This document shows, one piece after another, positions 6,911 through 13,300 of a stretch of DNA of 64,000 nt; within the stretch, counting starts at the first letter, position 1, and each line of letters starts with the position of its first letter. The stretch is from Berryella intestinalis. GTDB lineage: Bacteria > Actinomycetota > Coriobacteriia > Coriobacteriales > Eggerthellaceae. Both the position numbers and the translations under genes were made by a program. The DNA lies in contig NZ_CP009302.1 in the NCBI RefSeq assembly GCF_000814825.1, positions 558,001 through 622,000 on the forward strand, read 5' to 3'. Under the pieces are notes generated by a model. It searched no databases, was not told the DNA's origin, and saw only the letters and a list, made by a program, of their open reading frames with translations.

Positions 6911-6934
6911 GCACCACCGAGCACTTTGACAACC
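6911..6934 (+). promoter_or_regulatory. boxA-like antitermination motif, copy 2
   Basis: This is the second copy of the 24-bp repeat at 6259-6282 (GAGCACTTTGACAACC at 6919-6934, one base different). It lies 38 bases before a small gene. Two boxA copies bracket the HTH gene, suggesting the antitermination signal is reloaded or serves a second transcript. Confidence 0.55.
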
Positions 6935-6971
6935 ATATAGACGCAGGCAGGACGGAGAAAGGACGACCGCC

Positions 6972-7124
6972 ATGAAGGAAAGAGAATACATCGGGTTGAT
7001 CCATTTGATGGCGAAGTTCATCGGAGAGAGCACCAAGCCGGTTTTCCCGATCGACACGGAATCAATCGTCTCCGCGATGCAGAAGCAGGGAGCGGACGAC
7101 GCCGAGCACGACGGGGGCGATTGA
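6972..7124 (+). CDS. Small hypothetical phage protein
   Basis: This 50-residue product follows the second boxA-like motif with AGAAAGGACGACCGCC as ribosome region. The N-terminal half (REYIGLIHLMAKFIGES) looks helical and the C-terminus is acidic (ADDAEHDGGD). No family is recognised. Its place among early regulators hints at a host-takeover or regulatory function, without proof. Confidence 0.5.
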   Translation: MKEREYIGLIHLMAKFIGESTKPVFPIDTESIVSAMQKQGADDAEHDGGD

Positions 7125-7142
7125 AGCGGCACGGCACCAGCG

Positions 7143-7400
7143 ATGTGGCGAGCGGTCTACTACGATGCGCCAATCAGAACCTTCGAAGCCGCATCGTTCG
7201 CGGATGCGAGGGCGACGGCCGCCGCCCTCGCCGATGCGGCGCATCCGCTGCTGCTCCTATCCGAGTTTGGAGACGACGAGGGCGATAGCGGCTCCGAGGG
7301 CCGATGCCGCAACCCACTTGAGCGAGTCGGCGATTATCTCCGTGAAAAGGTACTTCCCTCGCGCCAGCAGAATGAACTCTGGCGGGAACGGCACCCATGA
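7143..7400 (+). CDS. Doubtful small ORF, probably truncated
   Basis: The first ~41 residues (WRAVYYDAPIRTFEAASF, then an Ala-rich helix) look like a genuine protein start. From 7257 onward the frame overlaps the opposite-strand gene 7257-7607, and its residues become non-protein-like. The likely explanation is that the leftward gene was inserted into or against this gene and removed its C-terminus. The ORF may not be expressed. Confidence 0.3.
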   Translation: MWRAVYYDAPIRTFEAASFADARATAAALADAAHPLLLLSEFGDDEGDSGSEGRCRNPLERVGDYLREKVLPSRQQNELWRERHP

Positions 7401-7607
7401 GAGCCCGTCGCCGTCTTCGATTGCGATCTCCTTGGGATCGGGGTAGGCGATCAGGTGGAGCTCCTGCATCTCGTGGAGCATCGACCGCTCGTAGACCGCC
7501 TGATCGACACTGAGCGACCCGGCCCTCTTCTCGAGATACCCATCCTCGTTCGAATGCCTTCTGATCCTCAGCAGGTAGACGATTAGGTAGCCCGGAACGC
7601 GATCCAT
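7257..7607 (-). CDS. Tail-anchored small membrane protein, unknown
   Basis: This 116-residue protein is encoded against the direction of the early operon, with AAGGGGG five bases before the ATG. Residues 1-90 are soluble and charged (for example LIVYLLRIRRHSNEDGY and a PDPKEIAIEDGDGL loop). The last ~18 residues (WVAASALGAAIALVVSKLG) form a single C-terminal transmembrane helix. Isolated leftward genes in a rightward phage operon are often morons expressed in the lysogen. No family is recognised. Confidence 0.6.
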   Translation of the reverse strand: MDRVPGYLIVYLLRIRRHSNEDGYLEKRAGSLSVDQAVYERSMLHEMQELHLIAYPDPKEIAIEDGDGLSWVPFPPEFILLARGKYLFTEIIADSLKWVAASALGAAIALVVSKLG

Positions 7608-7682
7608 ACATCCCCCTTAGAACGAACAGATGAATTCTACCAGCCGCCCTGCCCGCGTCTATATGGCACGCACCTTGACATA

Positions 7683-7777
7683 CCGCCCGGGCAACAGGCC
7701 ATGAAACGTGAGCCCTGGGCGGCCATGGGGCACCGCGCTCCCCGATAAGCGCGGAGGCCGGTGGGAATCCGGCCGGA
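7683..7777 (+). other. Structured leader: three successive hairpins
   Basis: Three stable stems follow each other: CCGCCCGGG/CCCTGGGCGG (7683-7722), CCGCGCT/AGCGCGG (around 7733-7756), and GGCCGG/CCGGCC closing a TGGGAAT loop (7758-7776). GGAAGGAG follows, then the gene at 7808. The last stem resembles one conserved hairpin of cobalamin riboswitches, but the rest of that consensus is absent. A TTGACA (7675-7680) precedes it without a clear -10. It is probably an RNA regulatory leader or attenuator. Confidence 0.4.
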
Positions 7778-7807
7778 AGGAGATTGACGCGACGAGAGGA
7801 TGGGGCG

Positions 7808-8038
7808 ATGGAAAGACCAGCGCCGCCGGCGCCGGTCTTCGTGACGCTGGGCGAGCTGAGCAGGCAGATGGGCGTTGAGCTCAACGGCCTGTACGCGCTC
7901 GCGAGGCGCGCGGAGGACCCGCTGCCGGCCTACTACATAGAGGGGAAGAGGCGCGGGGCCGTGGTCCTGGTCTCGGACCTGAGCGGATGGTTCGAAAGGA
8001 ACCGCGTCCCGTACGCGGAGGCAAGGAGGAAGCCATGA
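7808..8038 (+). CDS. Excisionase-like / MerR-type small DNA-binding protein
   Basis: This 76-residue protein has a helix-turn-helix start (FVTLGELSRQMGVELNGLYALARR) followed by a beta hairpin (LPAYYIEGKRRGAVVLVSDLSGWF). That is the layout of phage excisionases and helix_turn_helix_17 proteins. The ATG at 7808 is preceded by GAGAGG; a TTG at 7784 is possible but too close to its ribosome site. It begins a tight group of four genes ending in the second recombinase, which supports a recombination-directionality role. Confidence 0.65.
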   Translation: MERPAPPAPVFVTLGELSRQMGVELNGLYALARRAEDPLPAYYIEGKRRGAVVLVSDLSGWFERNRVPYAEARRKP

Positions 8039-8241
8039 CAGGAGGGATAAGCGCGCGGCGGAGACGCCGATCGGCGCCGCGCGGAAGCCGTAGCAGGCTA
8101 GACGATTACACGCTGCCGCGCCTCGGCTGCACAGCCGGGAGGGCGGCGGCCGCCGTCGCGGGCGTCGCGCTGGCGATCGCGGCCGCTGAGGGAATCTGCT
8201 GGCTGATCTACGCGGCCAGGTTCGTGTGGGGGGTGATCTGA
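8035..8241 (+). CDS. Small single-pass membrane protein
   Basis: The 68-residue product begins with a very basic tail (ARRRRRSAPRGSRSR) and ends in one long hydrophobic segment (AAAAVAGVALAIAAAEGICWLIYAA). It overlaps the preceding gene by four bases and has AAGGAGG upstream. Positive-inside topology would place the basic end in the cytosol. Function is unknown. Confidence 0.6.
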   Translation: MTGGISARRRRRSAPRGSRSRLDDYTLPRLGCTAGRAAAAVAGVALAIAAAEGICWLIYAARFVWGVI

Positions 8242-8243
8242 CG

Positions 8244-8576
8244 ATGAACGACGAGAGGTACAGACCGAGGCCGCAGAGCCTCCAGGCGGAGCTCCCGGGC
8301 CTCGGCGCGAGGGGCGAGGAGGTCATGGCCGAGGCGCGCGCCTGGGCCGAGGAGAACCCTGGGGCATGGGAGTACATGCTCGACAACGCCGAGCGGCTCG
8401 CATCGCGCGGGTACGTGAGCGCGAACTACCTCGTCCACATGGTGCGCAACGAGCTGCGCGTGCCGGTGCCGAACTCGTGCTCGCCCGCGTTCGCGAGGAT
8501 GGCGGCCGAGCAGCGGCCGCGCCTCAGAGGGGCGTTCCGCACGCACGCCTCGATGACCGACGGGTTCGGTGGCTAG
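8244..8576 (+). CDS. Hypothetical phage protein upstream of recombinase 2
   Basis: This 110-residue soluble protein lies two bases after the previous gene and directly abuts the second recombinase. It has an acidic first half (EVMAEARAWAEENPGAWEYML) and a basic second half (VHMVRNELRVP). The pattern resembles phage proteins annotated only as hypothetical in Coriobacteriia. No catalytic motif is seen. Confidence 0.6.
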   Translation: MNDERYRPRPQSLQAELPGLGARGEEVMAEARAWAEENPGAWEYMLDNAERLASRGYVSANYLVHMVRNELRVPVPNSCSPAFARMAAEQRPRLRGAFRTHASMTDGFGG

Positions 8577-9731
8577 ATGGCGTACGTGAGCGACAGGAAG
8601 GGCGGCGGCTACGCCGTCAGGGCCTATGCGGGCGTGAACCCGGTGACGGGCCGCCCCATGACGGTCGGCGAGGTGCTGCCGCCCGAAGCAACGGAGGAGG
8701 AGCTGGACGCGGCGATCGAGCGCGTCTCGCGCAGGGCCGAGGTGTCGAAGGGCGGCGCGAGGCTGCTCTCGGCATCGGCTCTTTTCGGCTACTACCTCGA
8801 GTCGTGCGAGCAGGGAGGGGCGTCGCCCGCGACGCTCAAGGCGTACCGCTCGTACCTGCGCCGCCATATCGCCCCGAGGATCGGGCGCGTGCCGGTCGAG
8901 GAGCTGACGCCGGCCCACTTCTCGAGGATGTACAGGGAGCTGCGCCGGCCCGCGTCAGCCGGAGGGGCGGGGCTTTCAGCTTCAACCGTGAAGAAGGTGC
9001 ACGCCTTCTGCTGCGGCTGCTTCACCCGGATGCTGCGAGACGGGATGGTCGAGGGCAACCCGGCGGCGGGGATAGTGCTCCCCATGCCGGAGCAGCGCGA
9101 GGCGGCGGCGCTCTCGCCGGAGGACGTGGCGCGCCTCGACAGGTTCGTGGCCGCCGAGCTCGCAGACCACGGGGCGGGGGCCTACAGGCGCTCCCTCGCC
9201 ATCGCATGGCGGCTCGGGCTGTACGCGGGGCTTCGGCGCGGCGAGATATGCGGCCTGCAGGCGCGGCACGTCACAGCCGACCCCGACGGGGTCTCGCTGC
9301 GCATCGCGCGCGTGCTGTCCTACGACGGCTCGGAGAAGGCGCCGAAGTCCCGCTCGTCGAAGCGCGTGGTTGCGCTCGACGCCTCGACGGCGGCGATGGT
9401 GACGGCGCACGCCGAAGGGCTCGCGGAGTCCGCCCCGCTCGTGCGCACGGACGCGGGCGGGCCGGTCATGCCGGACGCGCTCACGTCTGAGTTCGGTGAG
9501 GCCGCGCGCCGCATCGGGCTGGCGAAGGGGGCGCACCTGCACACCCTGCGCCACACGCACGCCACCTACCTGCTCGAGAGCGGCGAGAACATCCTGACGG
9601 TGCGCGAGCGGCTGGGGCACCAGTCGGCCAAGACAACGATGGACATCTACGGCCACGTCCTGCCCGGGCGCGGCCGCGAGGCGGCGGCGAGGTTCGCCCG
9701 CGCGATGGAGGGCATAGACGGCTTCGGGTAG
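8577..9731 (+). CDS. Tyrosine recombinase / phage integrase 2
   Basis: This 384-residue recombinase has a complete catalytic set: R in GLRRGEICGL, HxxR in HTLRHTHATYLL, H in LGHQSAKTT and Y in DIYGHVLPG. The N-terminal 60 residues form an AP2-like arm-binding domain, then comes a SAM-like domain from ~65 (SALFGYYLESCEQGG). It is more typical than integrase 1, yet sits about 8 kb inside the left end with no att-like repeat beside it. It may be a relic of an ancestral integration system, a resolvase-type recombinase, or the enzyme for an alternative site. It is translated directly after the 8244 gene. Confidence 0.92.
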   Translation: MAYVSDRKGGGYAVRAYAGVNPVTGRPMTVGEVLPPEATEEELDAAIERVSRRAEVSKGGARLLSASALFGYYLESCEQGGASPATLKAYRSYLRRHIAPRIGRVPVEELTPAHFSRMYRELRRPASAGGAGLSASTVKKVHAFCCGCFTRMLRDGMVEGNPAAGIVLPMPEQREAAALSPEDVARLDRFVAAELADHGAGAYRRSLAIAWRLGLYAGLRRGEICGLQARHVTADPDGVSLRIARVLSYDGSEKAPKSRSSKRVVALDASTAAMVTAHAEGLAESAPLVRTDAGGPVMPDALTSEFGEAARRIGLAKGAHLHTLRHTHATYLLESGENILTVRERLGHQSAKTTMDIYGHVLPGRGREAAARFARAMEGIDGFG

Positions 9732-9816
9732 CGCACCGACCGCGCACCGAGAACGCGGCGAAACGGACAGCGACCAGGAGATACAGCGCACGGATGCGTT
9801 GGAAAGGAAATGCAAC
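9729..9816 (+). repeat. 88-bp duplicated leader, copy 1 (before ssb)
   Basis: This segment starts at the recombinase 2 stop with TAGCGCACCGACCGCGCACC (9729-9748). It ends with GTTGGAAAGGAAATGCAAC (9798-9816). The same two ends occur exactly 88 bp apart at 11691-11778, while the middles differ. It also contains a direct tie to the following gene through a TTG codon. It probably carries a shared expression signal for the two downstream genes. Confidence 0.6.
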
Positions 9817-9852
9817 GTCAACGGGGCCGGGAGGCCCCGAGAAGGAGGGAAC

Positions 9853-10269
9853 ATGAGCATCAACCGAGTGGTCCTGAGCGGCCACCTGACTAGAGACCCG
9901 GACCTCAGATCGACGGCCTCGGGTATGCAGGTGCTGGGCTTCGGCGTGGCGGTCAACGACCGCCGCAAGAACGCGCAGACCGGCGAGTGGGAGGATTACC
10001 CGAACTTCATCGACTGCACCATGTTCGGTGCTCGCGCCCAGAGCCTCTCGAACTACCTGAGCAAGGGCACGAAGGTCGCCATCGAGGGAAAGCTGCGCTG
10101 GAGCCAGTGGGAGCGCGACGGGCAGAAGCGCAGCAAGATCGAGGTCATCGTGGACGACCTGGAGTTCATGTCGTCGCGCGGCAGCGCCCCCATGGACGCC
10201 GCCCCCTCGATGCCCGATCCGGCCGGCTACGCGTCGGCTTCGCCCTACGACGAAGACATTCCGTTTTAG
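9853..10269 (+). CDS. ssb: Single-stranded DNA-binding protein
   Basis: This 138-residue protein has the OB-fold pattern of bacterial and phage SSB: INRVVLSGHLTRDPDLR at the start, FGVAVNDRRKN, then FIDCTMFGARAQSLSNYLSKGTKVAIEGKL and WSQWERDGQKRSKIEVIVDDLEF. A short linker ends in the acidic tip DEDIPF that recruits partner proteins. GAAGGAGGGA lies before the ATG at 9853. It should coat single-stranded DNA during phage replication and lies next to the replication protein gene. Confidence 0.95.
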   Translation: MSINRVVLSGHLTRDPDLRSTASGMQVLGFGVAVNDRRKNAQTGEWEDYPNFIDCTMFGARAQSLSNYLSKGTKVAIEGKLRWSQWERDGQKRSKIEVIVDDLEFMSSRGSAPMDAAPSMPDPAGYASASPYDEDIPF

Positions 10270-10282
10270 CGGGCTGATACCG

Positions 10283-10960
10283 ATGGGAATGTACATCCAG
10301 GATGACTATTGGGAAGCTGCGCAGAGTCTAACGGCAGCGCAGCGAAGGGACTTCGTATCCGCGTTGGTGGAGTACCACTACACGGGGGAGGCCCCTAACC
10401 TGTCTGGCGTTACCAAGGCGATGTTCACGCTGTGCAGGGACCGTATCGACGCAGCCAAGAGGAGCGTCGAGAACGGCCGCTCGGGCGGAAGGCCGAAAAC
10501 CAGCGGGTTTCGGAAGAGTGCCGAAAAAGAAAGCCCACGGGTTCCAGAAAACGCGCCTAAGGAGAAACCCAGACGAAACCCACGGGTTTCGGAAAACGCA
10601 TCGGAAACCGAAACCCAGGCCATAACCCAGACCATAACCCAGACCGAACCCGCTCTATTAAAGAGTGAGAGTGAGATTAAAGAAACCACACCTAACGGTG
10701 TGGAAAAGAAAGCCGCTGCGCGGCGCTTCACCGCGCCGACCCCGGCGGAGGTGTCGGACTACGCCGCCGAGCGAGGGATCGCCATCGACGCGGAGCGGTT
10801 CTGCGACTTCTACGCATCGAAGGGATGGAGGGTCGGCAACAGCCCCATGAGGGACTGGAGGGCCGCCGCGCGCAACTGGGCGGCCAGGGACGGCGCGTCC
10901 GCCCCTCCGGGACCGCCTCCGGTCGACCCGGAGCTGGCCGCCGCGATAGCGAGGTGGTGA
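10283..10960 (+). CDS. Phage replication protein (DUF6291-like N-terminus)
   Basis: This 225-residue protein has a DUF6291-like N-terminus (residues ~1-60, WEAAQSLTAAQRRDFVSALVE, FTLCRDRIDAAKRS). A low-complexity linker rich in Thr/Glu follows (residues ~70-130). The C-terminal domain (RFTAPTPAEVSDYAAERGI, FYASKGWRVGNSPMRDWRAA) is found at the end of many phage replication initiators. The linker DNA contains iteron-like repeats, as when an origin lies inside the initiator gene. It is followed after 4 bp by the DnaC-like gene, giving the usual initiator plus helicase-loader pair. Confidence 0.8.
   Translation: MGMYIQDDYWEAAQSLTAAQRRDFVSALVEYHYTGEAPNLSGVTKAMFTLCRDRIDAAKRSVENGRSGGRPKTSGFRKSAEKESPRVPENAPKEKPRRNPRVSENASETETQAITQTITQTEPALLKSESEIKETTPNGVEKKAAARRFTAPTPAEVSDYAAERGIAIDAERFCDFYASKGWRVGNSPMRDWRAAARNWAARDGASAPPGPPPVDPELAAAIARW
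10503..10644. repeat. Iteron-like repeats inside the replication gene (candidate origin)
   Basis: Related units CGGGTTTCGGAAAA occur at 10503-10516, 10536-10553 (two changes) and 10581-10598. Two perfect tandem copies of CATAACCCAGAC follow (10621-10632, 10633-10644). Then comes an A/T-richer stretch and a perfect hairpin, CCACACC/GGTGTGG (10687-10704). Iterons followed by an AT-rich segment inside an initiator gene are how lambda-type origins are built. Confidence 0.5.
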
Positions 10961-10964
10961 CGCG

Positions 10965-11667
10965 ATGGAGAGGATCGAGGTCGCCGGCACGTGCGAGCCG
11001 TGCCCGAAGTGCGGGAGGCCGACGAGGGTGGTGATCCGCTCGGGGGGCGCCGAGAGCCTGGCTCCGATCGCGTGCGCATGCGCCGAGGAGGAATGGGAGG
11101 CGTTCAGCGCCAAGTGCGAGCGGGCGTCGATCGCCAGGCTCGCCGAGGCGCGGCGGCGCGCATCGTTCGTCGGCGCCGACCTGGGGGTCCGCCTGCACCT
11201 TCGAGGCGTCGGACGGCAAGAACCCGGAGCTGACGTCGGCGCTCTACTCGGTGTGCCAGAGGGGGGTCGGCGCGATCGTGCACGGGCCGCGCGGGACGGG
11301 GAAGACCTACGCCGCCGCCGCGTGCGTGAACATGGCCGTGTCGAGGGGCCGCAGGGCCGTCATGGGGACGGCCACCGAGATCGCCAACGCCGTGTTCTCG
11401 TCGCGCGACAAGAACGCCGAGATGGGCAGGATATGCGGCTGCGACCTGCTCGTGCTCGACGACTACGGCGCCCAGAGGGCGACCGACTACATGAGGGAGC
11501 AGGTGTTCGAGATCGTCGACGCGTGCTACCGCTACCGCACGCCGATGATCGTCACGACCAACCTGACCGTCCGGCAGATGGCCCAGGCGGACCCGCGCGT
11601 GTTCGAGCGGCTGTTCGAGCGCTGCGAGCGGATAGAGGCGTCCGGGGCGAACAGGAGGCTGTCGTGA
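10965..11667 (+). pseudogene. DnaC-type helicase-loader ATPase, frameshifted
   Basis: The first part (10965 to ~11187) encodes a zinc-ribbon-like start (CEPCPKCGRPT, then CACAEEEW) and a helix ending RASFVGADLG. The second part is in the next frame and encodes TFEASDGKNPELTSAL, the Walker A GPRGTGKT, the Walker B LLVLDDYGA and sensor residues TTNLTV, ending at 11667. Removing one G from the five-G run at 11183-11187 joins them into a normal 233-residue DnaC-like AAA+ loader. If the extra G is real, the C-terminal ATPase could only be made from an internal GTG (11251) or by +1 frameshifting. A sequencing error is also possible. Confidence 0.8.
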
Positions 11668-11690
11668 GCGCCGCGCCGCCCGTCTGGGCA

Positions 11691-11778
11691 TAGCGCACCG
11701 ACCGCGCACCAGGAAAGCGCGGAAAACGCATATGAGCTGGAAAGAGAGAAAGGATCGGAGTTGGAAAGGGAATGCAAC
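11691..11778 (+). repeat. 88-bp duplicated leader, copy 2
   Basis: The 20 bases at 11691-11710 are identical to 9729-9748. The last 19 bases, GTTGGAAAGGGAATGCAAC (11760-11778), differ from copy 1 by one base. The length between the outer ends is the same (88 bp). The next gene starts inside it with TTG at 11761. Confidence 0.6.
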
Positions 11779-12066
11779 GAAACGACCGACGAGAGGGAGC
11801 TCCTGCTGGCGGACGCCGGCGCGGCCGTGCTCGGCGGGCGCGAGGAGGCCTACGGCAGCGCCGAGGACAGCTTCTCGCGCATCGCGTCCTTCTGGGGCGC
11901 GTACCTGGCCGTCGATATCGCCCCGAGGGACGTGGCGAACATGATGGTGCTGCTCAAGGTGGCCCGCAACGCGCGGGGCGGGCACCGCGACAACTGGGTC
12001 GACATCGCGGGCTACGCGGCCTGCGGGAGCGCGGCCGAGTTCGGGGGAGGCCGCCATGGCGAGTGA
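11761..12066 (+). CDS. DUF6378-like phage protein
   Basis: This 101-residue protein has the DUF6378 pattern: EEAYGSAEDSFSRIASFWGAYL, then DVANMMVLLKVAR and DNWVDIAGYAACG. The family is widespread in phages and has no known reaction; a nucleotide-metabolism link is often supposed because of its neighbours. The TTG start lies in the duplicated 88-bp leader, with AAAGGA upstream. It overlaps the next gene by 11 bases. Confidence 0.8.
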   Translation: MERECNETTDERELLLADAGAAVLGGREEAYGSAEDSFSRIASFWGAYLAVDIAPRDVANMMVLLKVARNARGGHRDNWVDIAGYAACGSAAEFGGGRHGE

Positions 12067-12256
12067 GGCCGGGGCCGCCGTCGCGACCGTGCACGAGGTG
12101 ACGGCGTACGAGCCGGGGTGGTCGGCGCGCCTCGGACTGTTCTCGACCGAGCGGAAGGCGATCGACTTCCTCCGCTCGGCGGGCTTCGAGTTCGAGGACA
12201 TGTGCTGGGCGCGCGGAGGCGCCGTCGCCGTCGTCGAGTGCAGGAGGGTCCAATGA
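12056..12256 (+). CDS. Small hypothetical phage protein
   Basis: This 66-residue product has an alternating beta-like pattern (VHEVTAYEPGWSARLGLFS, then ERKAIDFLRSAGFEFEDM). It ends four bases into the following gene (ATGA). No family is recognised; its size and tight packing suit an early phage accessory protein. Confidence 0.6.
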   Translation: MASEAGAAVATVHEVTAYEPGWSARLGLFSTERKAIDFLRSAGFEFEDMCWARGGAVAVVECRRVQ

Positions 12257-12450
12257 CGTCCGCGCCGCCGCTCGCCCCCGAGTGCGAGCGGTGGCTGGAG
12301 GAGAGCTGCGGGACGTGCGCCATGTACCGCGAGTACCCGCACGAGGTGCGCACGCTCGCCCACGACGGCCTGTGCCTGCTGGCAGGCGAGGTCATGCAGT
12401 GCGAGCGGTCGGCGCGCGCCTGCGAGATGTGGGAGCCCGCGATCGGATAG
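12253..12450 (+). CDS. Small cysteine-rich phage protein
   Basis: This 65-residue protein has seven cysteines: ECERWLEESCGTCAMY, then GLCLLAGEVMQCERSARACEMW. The spacing suggests a metal-bound knuckle. The product starts by ATGA overlap with its predecessor. Similar short CxxC proteins occur in Coriobacteriia phages, with function unknown. Confidence 0.6.
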   Translation: MTSAPPLAPECERWLEESCGTCAMYREYPHEVRTLAHDGLCLLAGEVMQCERSARACEMWEPAIG

Positions 12451-12474
12451 GAGATCGGACGAAAGGAGAGGGTC

Positions 12475-12771
12475 ATGGAGACCGTCAACATCAACGGAAG
12501 AGAGTACATAGCCAGGGACGACGCGCGCGTCGCGCAGGAGAGCGACCACGTGTGCGTCATCGCGACGAACGGATGGATATTCGAGGGCCATGTCGCCGAC
12601 CGAACCTACAACTCGATCCTGCTGGCCGACGCGTCCGTCGTGCGCTGCTGGGACAACGGCCTGGGCATCGGCGGCATCGCGGAGGCCGAGCACAAGGACG
12701 ACTACACGCTCGACGCGTGCGGGACGGTGCGCGTCCACGCGGTCGTGGCCGAGATCGCGCTGGGGTGGTGA
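12475..12771 (+). CDS. Hypothetical phage protein
   Basis: This 98-residue product is preceded by GAAAGGAGAGGGTC. It starts with VNINGREYIARDDARVAQ, then alternating strands (HVCVIATNGWIFEGHVAD, SVVRCWDNG), suggesting a small beta-barrel. No family or active-site motif is recognised. It lies in the tight chain of early genes. Confidence 0.6.
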   Translation: METVNINGREYIARDDARVAQESDHVCVIATNGWIFEGHVADRTYNSILLADASVVRCWDNGLGIGGIAEAEHKDDYTLDACGTVRVHAVVAEIALGW

Positions 12772-12773
12772 GG

Positions 12774-13058
12774 ATGGCAGGGAGGACCGCCTACGGCTGC
12801 GGCCACGGCTGCGGGACCGAGTACGTCACCGATCAGGGAGACGGGACCGGCAACGGCACGACTTTCGGCTACGCGAGGTGCGGCGCAGGTATCGGATACA
12901 CCCTCGGATACGGATCGCCCGGAGTCAGAGGCGGCAACGGCGAATACTACGGCGACGCAGACGGAGGCGGATGCGGAGACGGCTATCCATGCGGAGACCG
13001 GGAAGGCAACGGCTATGGCGACGGCTACGGCATATCGGAGACGGCGGCGATATGGTGA
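12774..13058 (+). CDS. Gly/Tyr/Cys-rich repeat protein 1
   Basis: This 94-residue protein is made almost only of Gly, Tyr, Asp, Asn and Cys, with tandem GYG, GNG and CG units (YGCGHGCGTEYV, GNGYGDGYG). The DNA is built from related hexamers of the type TACGGC. Composition recalls keratin-type Gly-Tyr proteins or other low-complexity condensate-forming polypeptides. It begins two bases after the previous stop and overlaps its twin (13052) by seven bases. Function is unknown; codon choice and reading-frame maintenance argue that it is translated. Confidence 0.55.
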   Translation: MAGRTAYGCGHGCGTEYVTDQGDGTGNGTTFGYARCGAGIGYTLGYGSPGVRGGNGEYYGDADGGGCGDGYPCGDREGNGYGDGYGISETAAIW

Positions 13059-13300
13059 CGATTATGTGGAGACCGACCTACGGCGACGCCTACGGCTACG
13101 GCGACGGCAACGGCTACGGATACGGATACGGCGACAGAAACGCTGGCGGCTGCGGCTGCGGCTACATCGGCGACCGCAGCAGCGGGAACGGCTACGGCTG
13201 CGGATTCGGCAGCGGGGAAGGCTTCGGCTGCTGCTGCGGCAGAGGGAGCGGATACGGATACAGCCTGCCAGCCACGGCGGCGATGGGAATCTGTCTATGA
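13052..13300 (+). CDS. Gly/Tyr/Cys-rich repeat protein 2
   Basis: This 82-residue protein is a second member of the low-complexity pair: DAYGYGDGNGYGYGYGD, then GCGCGYIGDRSS and GFGCCCGRGSGYGYS. It is in a different frame from its twin, overlaps it by seven bases, and its own stop overlaps the next start (ATGA). The shared composition suggests tandem duplication followed by repeat slippage. Confidence 0.55.
   Translation: MVTIMWRPTYGDAYGYGDGNGYGYGYGDRNAGGCGCGYIGDRSSGNGYGCGFGSGEGFGCCCGRGSGYGYSLPATAAMGICL

Noticed and set aside
7740-7780. Cobalamin riboswitch
   Set aside because: Only one short hairpin resembles the consensus (GCCGGTG...CCGGC); the other conserved boxes and a B12-related downstream gene are missing.
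8208-9968. Long minus-strand and alternative-frame ORFs across integrase 2
   Set aside because: They are Arg/Ala/Pro/His-rich shadows typical of GC-rich coding DNA and have no family motifs; the integrase frame is unambiguous.
12590-13300. Pure microsatellite DNA without coding function in the GYG region
   Set aside because: Two frames keep starts, stops and overlaps with neighbours, so coding is more likely, although confidence is moderate.
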